Origin: Sunxiuqinia elliptica
GTDB taxonomy: Bacteria; Bacteroidota; Bacteroidia; Bacteroidales; Prolixibacteraceae
Reading direction: 5' to 3'
Length of the DNA stretch: 64,000 bases
Assembly (NCBI RefSeq): GCF_900113005.1
Contig: NZ_FONW01000002.1
Location: forward strand, 496,001-560,000
Shown: one piece after another, positions 41,328 to 50,031 of the stretch
Layout: each line of letters begins with the position of its first letter
How positions within the stretch are numbered: position 1 is the first letter of the stretch
The notes under the pieces: generated by a model
Told to the model about the DNA's origin: nothing
What the model saw: only the letters and a program-made list of their open reading frames with translations
Databases searched by the model: none
Program-made: the position numbers and the translations under genes

Positions 41328-44300
41328 TTATTTCTGTAAGATGACTTTGTAACTTCTGAAGTTGTATTGTTCGTCCAATTGTAATAGGTAAATCCCGTCG
41401 GGCTGATCTGAAAGATCAAACTGTATGGATTCAGATGGAGCAACAGTCTGTTGCTTGATCAACTTCCCTGTAAGGTTCAGTAGCTGAATCGTGCATCTTT
41501 CTCTCCGATCGGCGATGAAAACAGTTAGCTTTCCCGAGGTCGGGTTGGGATACACTTTTATTGTTTGCTGATCTTGATCAAGATCGACATTCGTTGGAAA
41601 GTTGACTGTTACGATTATCTTTCCCAAGGCTTGTGCGCCAAGTAAATCTGTACCGACAAGATTGAATGAATGAGCTCTGACGTGGTCTGAGTTCGTTGGG
41701 GAAAATTGAATGGTTCGGGTTTCTGGATCAAAATGAACCCAGTCGGGGAGTGGTTGACCGTCAGTTCCCTTTAGCTCAATACTAATTTGATCTCCCTCGT
41801 CGGGATCAGAAAATAAGTCGGCAGAGAGCACCAACTCCTTGGTTTGTCCTTTTTCAATTTCCAATTCTTCAACGATTTCCTGGCTGATTTCCGGAGGGCG
41901 ATTCTCCAATACTGTTAGCAGAAATTCTTTGGTTATTGAAGCTTGTTCATTACTTATTGTGACTGCGATTGTTGCATCTCCAAATGTACCAGCTTGTCGA
42001 TTTAAGAAGAGCGTTCCTGTATTGGCTCCTGCTTCATAATAAACGCTTGTGTTTTGTACAATCTCATGATTGGAGGAGGTAACGGAGAATTGAACAGGAA
42101 GCTGTTGTTGACAAGTGGCTCCAGAGCTAATTTCATTGAGCGCAATCGTAAGCTGTTTTTGATGAGCCGGAATTGTAAGATCCGAAAGCTCTGCCAACTG
42201 AGGTGGCATAATGGATGAATTTACAATAACCTGGAAGCTCATTGTCGTATTGTTTCCAGAAGGATCTGTCGCCTTAAATGTTACCGTTGTTGCACCTGCA
42301 GGGAACTCACTACCACTGGGCAGACCTTCGGTTTGAGTTAGATGAACATCGCAGTTGTCGGTTGCTGTGGGCAGGCCAAAAGAGGCTTGCGCAGTACAAT
42401 TGGCATTCGCATCCAGAATGATATCTGGTAACTGTTCTAGCTGCGGAGAAATATTTTCAACAACAGTAACCGTTGAAGTACAAAATGACGAGTTTCCGTC
42501 AAAATCAGTCAGTGTTAATGTCACTTTATTATTTCCAATATCGGTGCATGTGAATTGAGTTCGATCTATATGGGTTTGCTGAATTCCAACATTGTCATAA
42601 GATCCAGCATCAATAAAACTACTTGTAATGTTTACTTTTCCATCGTCATCAAGATAGACCGTAATGTCTTGACAGAGAGCTACCGGTGGAACTTCGTCAA
42701 CGACAGTGATTGTTGCATCGCAACTACTGGTATTCCCCGATTCATCTTGAACCAGGAGTGTTACATTATTGGCCCCAATGTTGCTTACTCCGAATGCGAT
42801 TGGTCCATCTTTAAACTGGAGGGTGACAGCACTACAGTCATCGTAGGAACCGTCATCAATTTCAGAAGGATTGATTTGACGAGCTTCGTCGCTTGTAAGG
42901 CTTATGGTAATGTCTTTACAGAGGGCTACCGGAGGATTGTTTTCAGCAATGGTAACGGTCAAAGAATATGTTGAGAAATTCCCTGATTGATCGGTAACTT
43001 TTAGTAGAACTGCTTGTTCGCCAATATCAGCACAAGTAAATGCTGTTGGAGTCAATTCTATTGATTGAATTGCACAATTGTCGATTGCAGTGTATGTCAG
43101 GTCCGAAAGGGCTAGTGTTGCTTTGCTGTTTTCATCGAGGTAGATAGTAATGTCGTCGCAAGTCACAGTAGGCGAAATGGTGTCCAATACGGTGACAGTG
43201 GCTGTGCAAAAGGCTGTGTTGCCTGCCGCATCTGATACGGTCAACGGAATTGAGTGATTCCCCAGCTGGCTGCAATCAAAAGAAAGAGGACTTGTTCCTG
43301 TATCAAAAACTGTTACTTCGCAGTTGTCAGTTGATTCTTCACCTAATTCTTTGGCAGTTATGCTGGCTACACCATTCTCATCCATGTAGATTGTTGTATC
43401 CTTGCATATAGCGGTTGGGGAAGTGTTATCAACAATAGTTATGGAAGCTTTAGATGATGCTTCGTTACCATAAAGATCGATGGCTGTTAATATAATTTCA
43501 TGCTGTCCAATATCAGAACAACTAAAACGATTTATTTGATCTGCAAGCTTGAGAGAAGGAGCACTGCAGTTGTCAGTCATGTTTTCGACCAAATCAGCAT
43601 TGAGAATGTTGGCTGCTCCATTTTCATCCAAAGGAAGCGTGATTGTTTTGCCTACGATTACTGGAGCAATCGTATCTTTTATTGATATTAATGCATTACA
43701 TGTTCTTGAGTTCCCTGATCCGTCAGAAACGGTCAATTTAATTGTTTGTTCTCCAATAGAGTTACAATTAAAATCATGAATCAAATCGGGAGAAAGCAAT
43801 TCCGATCCACTACAATTATCGTCTAGATTAGAAAGAAGTTCAGAATTTATAATACTGGCTTCTCCGATGGCATCAAGGTAAAGTGTGGTGTCTTTACAAG
43901 CTACAGTAGGCGAAATAGTGTCCAATACGGTGACAGTGGCTGTGCAAGAAGTGGTGTTTCCCGCCGCATCTGATACGGTCAACGGAATTGTGTGATTCCC
44001 TAGCTGACTGCAATCAAAAGAAAGCGGAGTCGTACCAGTGTCAAAAGTTGTCACCTCGCAGTTGTCCGTTGATTCTTTCCCCAATTCCTCAGCAGTAATG
44101 CTAGCTGCACCATTCTCATCCAGGTAGATGGTTGTGTCTTTGCAAAGGGCGGTAGGAGCCAGGTTGTCAATGATTGTTACTTTGGCTTGGCAACTTTCTG
44201 TCTCTCCTGCTGCATTGGAAACATACAAGGTAATTGTTACCTCGGGTCCATCAGTACAGCTTAAGTCGGTTTTAGATAATGACAGTTTGGGGGTTTCGCA

Positions 44301-45584
44301 AGGAACGCTTGAGCCATTGTCGATTTCAGAAGGACTTAAGGTATAAGTTCCATCACCATCAAGCGTAACGGAGATGTCTTTACAAACTGCATGAATCGTA
44401 TTTATTTCTGTTGTTATTCGTTGAGTGAATACCTCATCTTTGGCTTCGGATGACCGCCCAAACCAGCTTACCCAAAAATATCCATTAAGTGGATCATAAG
44501 AGATTTGAGGAGCATGAGAGATCGAGCTTAGATCGCTGAGCTTAAATGGCGTTCCAAAATTAGAGCAAGGGGTTGTTGAAAACTCTTGTGCCCAGACTTC
44601 GTCTTCCGTTTGATTATTCCAACTGACCACAAAACTATTGTTGGTGGGGTGAGTAGCGACAGCAGGCTGCCCTTCTGTAGAGGAAGCATCTCCAAATTCA
44701 ATAATTCCAGGCTGTTCAATACCTGTGTTATCGGTTAATATCGCATGAATCTGTCCTTGGAGATCATCGTATGCGATTAAAAACTGGTTAACGGAGCTGT
44801 TGTATACAATGGCTGGGGTTGCCACATTGCTTATGGTTGTATAGTTATTTAAGGTTCCGGTTGTTGCGTCGATCTTTACAGTCTTTGAAAAAAGATTGCT
44901 ATTATGATCAGCCCAGGTAACTAAAAAGGCATCATCTTGTGTATTATAGGCTAAATCAATGGCGTAAGGAAGCAGGTAGTTGGTTGTTGCTTGGCCTAAG
45001 GTAATTGTCGTTCCTTGTAATGTTCCAGAAGCATCCACCAGTTGTCCGAATATGGTTTGACTGCTACTTTCAAAATAAACAACCAGGTAAGTTCCCTGTC
45101 CATCTGAAGCGACGTTAGCTGCCATGTTCCAAACATTGTTACTTGCCACAACCAGTTCGGTTATTTTCGTTTCGGTATCTGTATTGATAAGCGCTAGCAT
45201 GACCGAATCTTTAGCTTCTGTTCGACTTTCAAGCCACACAACTGCTGCTGTTTGTGATTGCAGATCGTAAGCGACTTTAGGCCTTTCAGCGTAACGAATA
45301 GCCGTAGCTGTTGACAGCAGCGTTCCAGTTGTTCCTGGAGTGCCATCCAAGTCACCGTTGGTATGGAAGGAGTAATAAATCCGGTCTGTTCCATCATTGT
45401 TGCCTGTCCATGTGAACAGAAACTTCTCTGAAGAGCTGCAATAGACGGTTTGTGGAAAGCTCGCGCTTACAGTATTTGTTGCTGTTTTGCTGTCTTGCCC
45501 AATTTCAGAGGCTAGAACTGTTTGGAAAGGAAACGTGGAAAATAAAAGGAATAGAAAAATACAAGCCAAGTAGTAGTTTCTCAT
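41328..45584 (-). CDS. Giant Ig/HYR-repeat secreted protein with T9SS sorting domain
   Basis: 1418 residues. Signal peptide 1-25; residues about 30-390 are a beta-propeller-like region with recurring 'Y-...FLVTWxD/...VSW' strands; residues about 391-1050 hold eight Ig-like repeats of 80-82 residues, each with '-CKDxTIYLDENGxA...DNC...DxxGNxxxC'; then a HYR repeat ('DPSGNNTTMSFQV'), a cadherin-like 'FSDPDEGDQISIEL' domain near 1250, and a type A T9SS sorting domain at about 1340-1418 ('KVYPNPTSGKLTVFI', 'PDGIYLLQL'). It should be carried over the outer membrane and anchored or released. It is the last gene of a five-gene cluster, 53 bases after the binding-protein gene. An adhesin or surface-layer role is inference. 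Confidence 0.88.
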   Translation of the reverse strand: MRNYYLACIFLFLLFSTFPFQTVLASEIGQDSKTATNTVSASFPQTVYCSSSEKFLFTWTGNNDGTDRIYYSFHTNGDLDGTPGTTGTLLSTATAIRYAERPKVAYDLQSQTAAVVWLESRTEAKDSVMLALINTDTETKITELVVASNNVWNMAANVASDGQGTYLVVYFESSSQTIFGQLVDASGTLQGTTITLGQATTNYLLPYAIDLAYNTQDDAFLVTWADHNSNLFSKTVKIDATTGTLNNYTTISNVATPAIVYNSSVNQFLIAYDDLQGQIHAILTDNTGIEQPGIIEFGDASSTEGQPAVATHPTNNSFVVSWNNQTEDEVWAQEFSTTPCSNFGTPFKLSDLSSISHAPQISYDPLNGYFWVSWFGRSSEAKDEVFTQRITTEINTIHAVCKDISVTLDGDGTYTLSPSEIDNGSSVPCETPKLSLSKTDLSCTDGPEVTITLYVSNAAGETESCQAKVTIIDNLAPTALCKDTTIYLDENGAASITAEELGKESTDNCEVTTFDTGTTPLSFDCSQLGNHTIPLTVSDAAGNTTSCTATVTVLDTISPTVACKDTTLYLDAIGEASIINSELLSNLDDNCSGSELLSPDLIHDFNCNSIGEQTIKLTVSDGSGNSRTCNALISIKDTIAPVIVGKTITLPLDENGAANILNADLVENMTDNCSAPSLKLADQINRFSCSDIGQHEIILTAIDLYGNEASSKASITIVDNTSPTAICKDTTIYMDENGVASITAKELGEESTDNCEVTVFDTGTSPLSFDCSQLGNHSIPLTVSDAAGNTAFCTATVTVLDTISPTVTCDDITIYLDENSKATLALSDLTYTAIDNCAIQSIELTPTAFTCADIGEQAVLLKVTDQSGNFSTYSLTVTIAENNPPVALCKDITISLTSDEARQINPSEIDDGSYDDCSAVTLQFKDGPIAFGVSNIGANNVTLLVQDESGNTSSCDATITVVDEVPPVALCQDITVYLDDDGKVNITSSFIDAGSYDNVGIQQTHIDRTQFTCTDIGNNKVTLTLTDFDGNSSFCTSTVTVVENISPQLEQLPDIILDANANCTAQASFGLPTATDNCDVHLTQTEGLPSGSEFPAGATTVTFKATDPSGNNTTMSFQVIVNSSIMPPQLAELSDLTIPAHQKQLTIALNEISSGATCQQQLPVQFSVTSSNHEIVQNTSVYYEAGANTGTLFLNRQAGTFGDATIAVTISNEQASITKEFLLTVLENRPPEISQEIVEELEIEKGQTKELVLSADLFSDPDEGDQISIELKGTDGQPLPDWVHFDPETRTIQFSPTNSDHVRAHSFNLVGTDLLGAQALGKIIVTVNFPTNVDLDQDQQTIKVYPNPTSGKLTVFIADRRERCTIQLLNLTGKLIKQQTVAPSESIQFDLSDQPDGIYLLQLDEQYNFRSYKVILQK
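43165..43420 (-). repeat. Repeat unit 5 of the adhesin, near-identical to unit 2
   Basis: Aligns without any gap to 43903-44158 at an offset of 738 bases (246 codons, three units), with roughly 85% identity by eye. The other units are much more diverged at the DNA level. Confidence 0.85.
43903..44158 (-). repeat. Repeat unit 2 of the adhesin, near-identical to unit 5
   Basis: See 43165-43420. Both encode 'CKDTTIY-DENG-ASITA-EL' and 'FDCSQLGNH-IPLTVSDAAG'. Confidence 0.85.
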
Positions 45585-45637
45585 AAGTTTATTTTCAGTT
45601 GGGGGTTGAGTATATTATATGAAGCATTTCTCTTGAG

Positions 45638-46891
45638 CTAAACGAATAAATATGGATTGAGCCATCCCGATCGGTAGTCATTATCTAAAACGGCAAATTG
45701 TTCGCTAAATTCATTCACCGGTTGAAAGCCTTCTGATGGCTGGCTCGTTGGCAAGCTTGAATGGCTGGCTTTTACCTTGTTGATGTATAGTTTGTTTTGA
45801 ATCATGCCCGATTGTTTATCGATGTGCACAGGTCCCCTCGGAGAACTAAGGGAGCAGGATTTGAGAGCTTCAATCATTGAGGCTGCTGAAAAATCGCTAC
45901 TACAACGCGATAGAGTATCATAGATAATTTGCCCGGTTTCGTAGCCTAAGGTGCTAAATGAATCGGGTTGCTTTTTGTATTCTTTCTGATAGCTGCTGAT
46001 GAAATTGTGATTTTCTTTTAATTCCAGGTTTTTATTCCAGCTACTGATGTAAGTCAGTTGGTTGGCAGCTTCACCGAGGTTGATTAATTGATGTTCATCA
46101 GCAACAAAGGCAGTTGTAATAACTGGCGTTTTGATTTTATTAAAATGAAGCGCTCGAAGCATTTCTTCAGCAGCTTGTCCGTGTCTAAACAAGTAAATAC
46201 AATCAGGTGATGCTTGCTTTATTTGAGCAATTGTTTTCTCAATGAAACCCTCGTCATTCTGGTCAGCAACATAGTTCTCTATGAGCTCTCCACCTGCATC
46301 CTCCACTCCTTGGCGGAAAGTAAAAAGGGAGTCGTAACCACTATCATAAAACGAGCTTACGATGGCAATCTTTTTCCCATATTGCTCAACGGCATAGTGC
46401 CCGGAATGGTACGCTGCCTGGTAAAGTCCCAAACTCGTGAAGAACAGGAAGGGATTGTGCTTTAATTCGTTTAGTAAATAATTTTCTCCGGAGCTGGCTA
46501 AAAGAGCAGGTACCTTTGCATTTTTGAATAAGGTGTTGGTGTGGGCTGCTACTTCCGGATTTAAAAGACCAGAGATGAAATCAACATTATTTTCGGTTAA
46601 CAACTTCTGAACCTTTTCTTTGACAATCATTGGTGTGCCATAATTGACAGACTCGACCACCAATTCGATCTGGTCCTTTTGAATGGCTTTATGTTGATTG
46701 ATTCCACAGCGCAGGCCATTAAGAAATGAACCAGGGTATTGAGGGTGTTCGGTCGATTGAGGCAACAAAATACCAATTTTAAGTTTTTGACCTTTGGTAT
46801 TCAACCGTCTTGCCTGGGCTTGAAAAGGACGCATGACAGAGCCAGTTAATCCAATTCCTGCCAGTTTTAGAAAATTTCTTCGATTACTCAT
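45638..46891 (-). CDS. Orphan type I periplasmic binding protein with Tat-like signal
   Basis: 417 residues of the branched-chain amino acid/amide receptor fold (Peripla_BP_6). The N-terminus 'MSNRRNFLKLAGIGLTGSVM' is a twin-arginine signal (RRNFLK). 'KIGILLPQSTEHPQYPGSFLNGLRCGINQ' begins lobe 1; 'YGKKIAIVSSFYDSGYDSLFTFRQGVEDAGG' and 'TLGYETGQIIYDTL' are lobe-2 blocks. No permease or ATPase gene is near, so it is not a standard ABC importer part. It is 6 bases after a tail-collar gene and upstream of the giant T9SS protein. Binding of an extracellular ligand or of one of the neighbouring proteins is a guess. Confidence 0.85.
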   Translation of the reverse strand: MSNRRNFLKLAGIGLTGSVMRPFQAQARRLNTKGQKLKIGILLPQSTEHPQYPGSFLNGLRCGINQHKAIQKDQIELVVESVNYGTPMIVKEKVQKLLTENNVDFISGLLNPEVAAHTNTLFKNAKVPALLASSGENYLLNELKHNPFLFFTSLGLYQAAYHSGHYAVEQYGKKIAIVSSFYDSGYDSLFTFRQGVEDAGGELIENYVADQNDEGFIEKTIAQIKQASPDCIYLFRHGQAAEEMLRALHFNKIKTPVITTAFVADEHQLINLGEAANQLTYISSWNKNLELKENHNFISSYQKEYKKQPDSFSTLGYETGQIIYDTLSRCSSDFSAASMIEALKSCSLSSPRGPVHIDKQSGMIQNKLYINKVKASHSSLPTSQPSEGFQPVNEFSEQFAVLDNDYRSGWLNPYLFV

Positions 46892-46897
46892 AGTGCA

Positions 46898-47404
46898 TTA
46901 GCTTCGTGATGGGAATAAGCCTTGTAAGGCAATGCAGTAGTATACTGCAAGTGAGGGTTGCATATTATCGTGAGCTTGTCCTTCTCCTGTTTGTGCAACT
47001 CCATTGGGATTCATTATCGTTTGAGGCTGGGCAGTTGTGTATCTTTTCTCATTTTTAGATTGGCTTAATGAGGGAGAACTTCCAGCTTCTTTAGTTCCCT
47101 CTGTTTCTGCAATCATGAGCTTATGGGTGTGGGCTGGCAGTTCATTTGCTGTTAATGTATGGGTTTCTGCTCCTGATTTTGCTCCTGGTTGTATCGTTGA
47201 ATTGTTTGGGTGAACAGGAGAGCGTCCTCGAAGATCGGGAAGCGCAAATGATGTTTGCCCATCACCGCCATAAGTTGTTCCCAACAAGGAATATAACGAT
47301 TGATTTTGATTGATGGGTAGAATTTGTCCATCGCAAAAGGCCCAGCCCCGAGGGGCAAAGTTGAACCCGACGATTCGTATTTCGGCTAAAAATGGTTCTG
47401 ACAT
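46898..47404 (-). CDS. Phage-tail-collar (Mdp-type) protein 1
   Basis: 168 residues from the ATG at 47404; an in-frame TTG upstream would overlap the previous gene. Begins 'MSEPFLAEIRIVGFNFAPRGWAFCDGQ', then 'NQSLYSLLGTTYGGDGQTSFALPDLRGR' as the collar fold, a variable 'PAHTHKLMIAETE' middle and the end 'CIALQGLFPSRS'. The family shares the tail-collar domain of phage fibre proteins and was named after a microcystin-dependent protein. No signal peptide. It is the third of three tandem copies, shorter in the middle than the others. The role in free-living bacteria is unclear. Confidence 0.85.
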   Translation of the reverse strand: MSEPFLAEIRIVGFNFAPRGWAFCDGQILPINQNQSLYSLLGTTYGGDGQTSFALPDLRGRSPVHPNNSTIQPGAKSGAETHTLTANELPAHTHKLMIAETEGTKEAGSSPSLSQSKNEKRYTTAQPQTIMNPNGVAQTGEGQAHDNMQPSLAVYYCIALQGLFPSRS

Positions 47405-47414
47405 AGTTTTGGGT

Positions 47415-47936
47415 TTAGTGTCTTGAAGGATAAATGCCAAAGAGTGCAATGATATAATTGATACAGGTATAAGGCATCAGGTTGTTATGCGACCGTGAGC
47501 CTCCTGTATTTTGAACCGTGCTTGACGAAAATGTTGCCAGATTGGTTGCATCAGACGTATATGCCCGATCGGTGGATCCTGCAGCAATAGCTGTGTTGAC
47601 ATTACCTGTGGAATTGCCTACGGCGACATCTGCTGGAACAGAGTGGGTGTGCCCCGGAACTTGGTTAGTCGTAAGTGTTACTTTCTCAACTCCTAATTTG
47701 GCTCCAAGACGCCTGTCACTTAAACCTGGTCCAGCTCCTGCATGGATTGGAATTCGCCCTCGTAAGTCGGGCAGTCCAAACGTGGTTCTTCCATCTCCTC
47801 CATAGATGGTTCCCAGTAAAGAAAAAAGCGCATCATTTTGTGAAACGGCAAGGAGTTGTCCATCGCAAAAGGCCCAGCCTCTTGGAGCAAAATTTCCGGC
47901 AAACATTCTTATTTCGCCAACAAATGGTTCAGACAT
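47415..47936 (-). CDS. Phage-tail-collar (Mdp-type) protein 2
   Basis: 173 residues. 'MSEPFVGEIRMFAGNFAPRGWAFCDGQLLAVSQNDALFSLLGTIYGGDGRTTFGLPDLRGR' is the collar module, then 'GAGPGLSDRRLGAKLGVEKVTLTTNQVPGHTHSV' and the end 'INYIIALFGIYPSRH'. It shares the same module and end with copies 1 and 3, with a different variable stretch at about 110-140. Ten bases separate it from each neighbour, a spacing that indicates one transcript. Confidence 0.9.
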   Translation of the reverse strand: MSEPFVGEIRMFAGNFAPRGWAFCDGQLLAVSQNDALFSLLGTIYGGDGRTTFGLPDLRGRIPIHAGAGPGLSDRRLGAKLGVEKVTLTTNQVPGHTHSVPADVAVGNSTGNVNTAIAAGSTDRAYTSDATNLATFSSSTVQNTGGSRSHNNLMPYTCINYIIALFGIYPSRH

Positions 47937-47946
47937 AATCGTTTTT

Positions 47947-48468
47947 TTATGATCGTGATGGATAAAGACCTACAAGAGCAATGATAAAGTTAATACCGAG
48001 GTACGGTTGCATGTTGTTGTGAGCTTGTCCTCCTCCTTGAGGGGAAAGTTCATCAATGTTTTGTGTTGGCGAAGAACTCGTATAAATACTGGCTTCAGGA
48101 ACGGCTGATTGAGCGAATAGCTTATTTGCAGGATTATTAGAGTCTCCGGCTGTGCTTCCATTCAAGTACATGGAATGGGAGTGGTTTGGTATTTGGCTCT
48201 CTGTTAAAGTAACTGAGCTTACACCTCCCTTTTGTCCTAGGCGTCTATCCGTTAAGCCAGGCCCGCGTCCCGGATGCATAGCTGCCTGCCCCTGTAGATC
48301 TGGGAGCGCTGTAGTGGTTATTCCATCTCCTCCATAAGTGGTGCCAATTAAAGAAAAGAGAGCTGTATTTTGAGCGATCGGAAGCAGCTGCCCATTGCAG
48401 AAGGCCCAGCCTCTTGGGGCAAAGTTTCCTGCAAAAATGCGGATTTCGGCAATGAAAGGTTCAGACAT
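47947..48468 (-). CDS. Phage-tail-collar (Mdp-type) protein 3
   Basis: 173 residues, first gene of the cluster. 'MSEPFIAEIRIFAGNFAPRGWAFCNGQLLPIAQNTALFSLIGTTYGGDGITTTALPDLQGQ', then 'GPGLTDRRLGQKGGVSSVTLTESQIPNHSHSM' and 'GINFIIALVGLYPSRS'. Its variable stretch contains Ser/Asn-rich residues ('TAGDSNNPANKLFAQ'). Like the other two it has no export signal that I can see, which leaves the question of how it would leave the cell. Confidence 0.9.
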   Translation of the reverse strand: MSEPFIAEIRIFAGNFAPRGWAFCNGQLLPIAQNTALFSLIGTTYGGDGITTTALPDLQGQAAMHPGRGPGLTDRRLGQKGGVSSVTLTESQIPNHSHSMYLNGSTAGDSNNPANKLFAQSAVPEASIYTSSSPTQNIDELSPQGGGQAHNNMQPYLGINFIIALVGLYPSRS

Positions 48469-48505
48469 AAGAGTTGATTTTTCTTTAGTTTAGTTGTTGT
48501 TGTAT

Positions 48506-48535
48506 TTTGAACTCATAAAAGAGTTTGTAGTTTTG
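48506..48535 (+). promoter_or_regulatory. Probable promoter of the GNAT gene
   Basis: TTTG (48506-48509) and TAGTTTTG (48528-48535), separated by 18 bases, near the Bacteroidota TTTG-N19-21-TAnnTTTG consensus; ATG 54 bases later. Confidence 0.5.
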
Positions 48536-48589
48536 AATAATTAAAAATAGTTGTCTTTTAGTTAGAATTCAATAGAAATAACACACTTT

Positions 48590-49069
48590 ATGGAAATTGG
48601 TTTGCGCAAGGTTGAAAAGAATGACTTACTTTTTTTAAAACAGGTTTATCGGAGTACCCGAGAAGAGGAGTTAGCTTTAACCGAAATGAAGCTGGAAGAG
48701 AAAAATCAGTTTGTTGATTTTCAATTCAATGCTCAACATACACATTATTTAAAAGCCTATCAGGGGGCTGATTTCCAGATTATTTTACTGGATGGCGAGC
48801 AAGCAGGGAGACTGTACCTTTGGGAGACCGAATCTCAAATTCGAATTATGGATATCGCTTTGTTAAGCCAATTTCGGGGAAAAGGAGTCGGCACGAAAAT
48901 TTTAAATGACCTCATTCTGGATTCAGAGAGCAAAGGAAAAAAGTTAACCATTCATGTTGAGTATTTTAATCCTGCATTGAGGCTCTACGAGCGACTGAAT
49001 TTTAAACGAACCGATGATACCGGAATTTATTACTTTATGGAACGCCAGCCTGAAATGGGCAATCCTTGA
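48590..49069 (+). CDS. GNAT-family N-acetyltransferase
   Basis: 159 residues, a full GNAT fold: 'MEIGLRKVEKNDLLFLKQVYRSTREEELA' for beta1-alpha1, and 'IMDIALLSQFRGKGVGTKILNDLILDSESKG' with the acetyl-CoA pyrophosphate loop (Q/R-x-x-G-x-G/A, here 'FRGKGVGT'), then 'ALRLYERLNFKRTDDTGIYYFM'. The acceptor is unknown. It is divergent from the tail-collar cluster; such a neighbour could modify one of the cluster's products, but that is inference. Its stop is 1 base from the stop of the convergent esterase gene. Confidence 0.88.
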   Translation: MEIGLRKVEKNDLLFLKQVYRSTREEELALTEMKLEEKNQFVDFQFNAQHTHYLKAYQGADFQIILLDGEQAGRLYLWETESQIRIMDIALLSQFRGKGVGTKILNDLILDSESKGKKLTIHVEYFNPALRLYERLNFKRTDDTGIYYFMERQPEMGNP

Positions 49070-49070
49070 T

Positions 49071-49892
49071 CTATTGAATAAACCGTTCCAGTTTTATTGG
49101 CTCTATGGGTAGACTTTTCGGAATCTCGTTTAGTTGAGGGAATACTTCAGCTAAGGTTCGACTGTTAATCGTTGGAATGCTATCCGTTTCGAAAGGGAAT
49201 GGGCGACGGGTATAACGTAAAAACCATTCGTACAATTGGTCATTGTTGTACGTTCGATGAATATCGTGTCCTGTGTTTTTCAATCTCGAATAGGTAACAG
49301 CGGCTCCTTGGGCCTTTAAGGCCTCTACCATTTGATCTGATCTTCTTACCGGAACCTGTCTGTCTGCAGTTCCGTGAAAGACCCAAACAGGTAGGTGAGC
49401 CAGGTTTTCTGCCCATTGAGTTTTCCCTCCACCACATAAGGGGGCAATGGCTGCAAACCGATGTGGATAACGGTTGGCAAGTTCCCAAGTGCCAAACCCA
49501 CCCAGGCTCATGCCGGTCAGGTAGACCCGGTCCGGATCAATCCGATACTGGCTGCTGACCTCGGAGTAGATGGTGTCCAGCCAATTTTCGCTGGCCCAGT
49601 TTTTTCCCCACGGACATTGAGGAGCCACAACAATGAAATCCATTTTTTTTCCGCGATCTAAAAAGAACGGAAGTCCGTAGCGTTTGATCCGGTTGATGTT
49701 GGTGCCCGACACCGAACGCCCATGCAAATAAAAAATTACGGGGTAGAGTTGATGTTGCAGGCTGTCGTAATTTTCAGGTAAAAAGGTGAGGTAATTATAC
49801 CTCACTTTCTTCGTATTATTTTGTGCTTGCGAAGGACTCGTGATCAGAAAAAACAGGCCCATCAGCAACAGAAAGAAATATCGTTGGTACAT
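49071..49892 (-). CDS. Secreted alpha/beta-hydrolase (esterase/S9-like)
   Basis: 273 residues from the ATG at 49892, where a clear signal peptide begins ('YFFLLLMGLFFLITSPSQAQ'); the in-frame extension upstream has no such feature. 'YPVIFYLHGRS', nucleophile Ser near 129 ('LTGMSLGGFGTWELANRYP'), Asp near 176 ('HGTADRQVPV') and His near 209 ('NTGHDIHRTY') form the catalytic set of the feruloyl/PHB-depolymerase-like or prolyl-oligopeptidase-like esterase group. It would remove ester groups from polymers in the periplasm or outside. It is likely a single gene. Confidence 0.85.
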   Translation of the reverse strand: MYQRYFFLLLMGLFFLITSPSQAQNNTKKVRYNYLTFLPENYDSLQHQLYPVIFYLHGRSVSGTNINRIKRYGLPFFLDRGKKMDFIVVAPQCPWGKNWASENWLDTIYSEVSSQYRIDPDRVYLTGMSLGGFGTWELANRYPHRFAAIAPLCGGGKTQWAENLAHLPVWVFHGTADRQVPVRRSDQMVEALKAQGAAVTYSRLKNTGHDIHRTYNNDQLYEWFLRYTRRPFPFETDSIPTINSRTLAEVFPQLNEIPKSLPIEPIKLERFIQ

Positions 49893-50031
49893 ATTGGTCA
49901 GATTTGAACAGGCGAATATATAAAAAGCATGCTGCGGTGCTTCGTTTAACAAGCCTACTTTTGCAAGTATTAACAAATCTGGAATGAATGTACCAACGAA
50001 AGCGATGGTTGCTTGGGCGATATCCGTTTCT

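Noticed and set aside
43165-44158. CRISPR-like or other DNA repeat array
   Set aside because: The repeats are in frame, 246 bases per unit, and encode Ig-like domains.
45638-46891. Complete ABC amino acid importer
   Set aside because: No permease or ATPase gene nearby, and the binding protein has a Tat-like signal and sits between collar and adhesin genes.
41328-48468. Prophage or phage-tail-like particle (R-pyocin type) locus
   Set aside because: Only tail-collar domains are present; no sheath, tube, baseplate, tape measure, lysis or integrase gene in the surrounding 20 kb.
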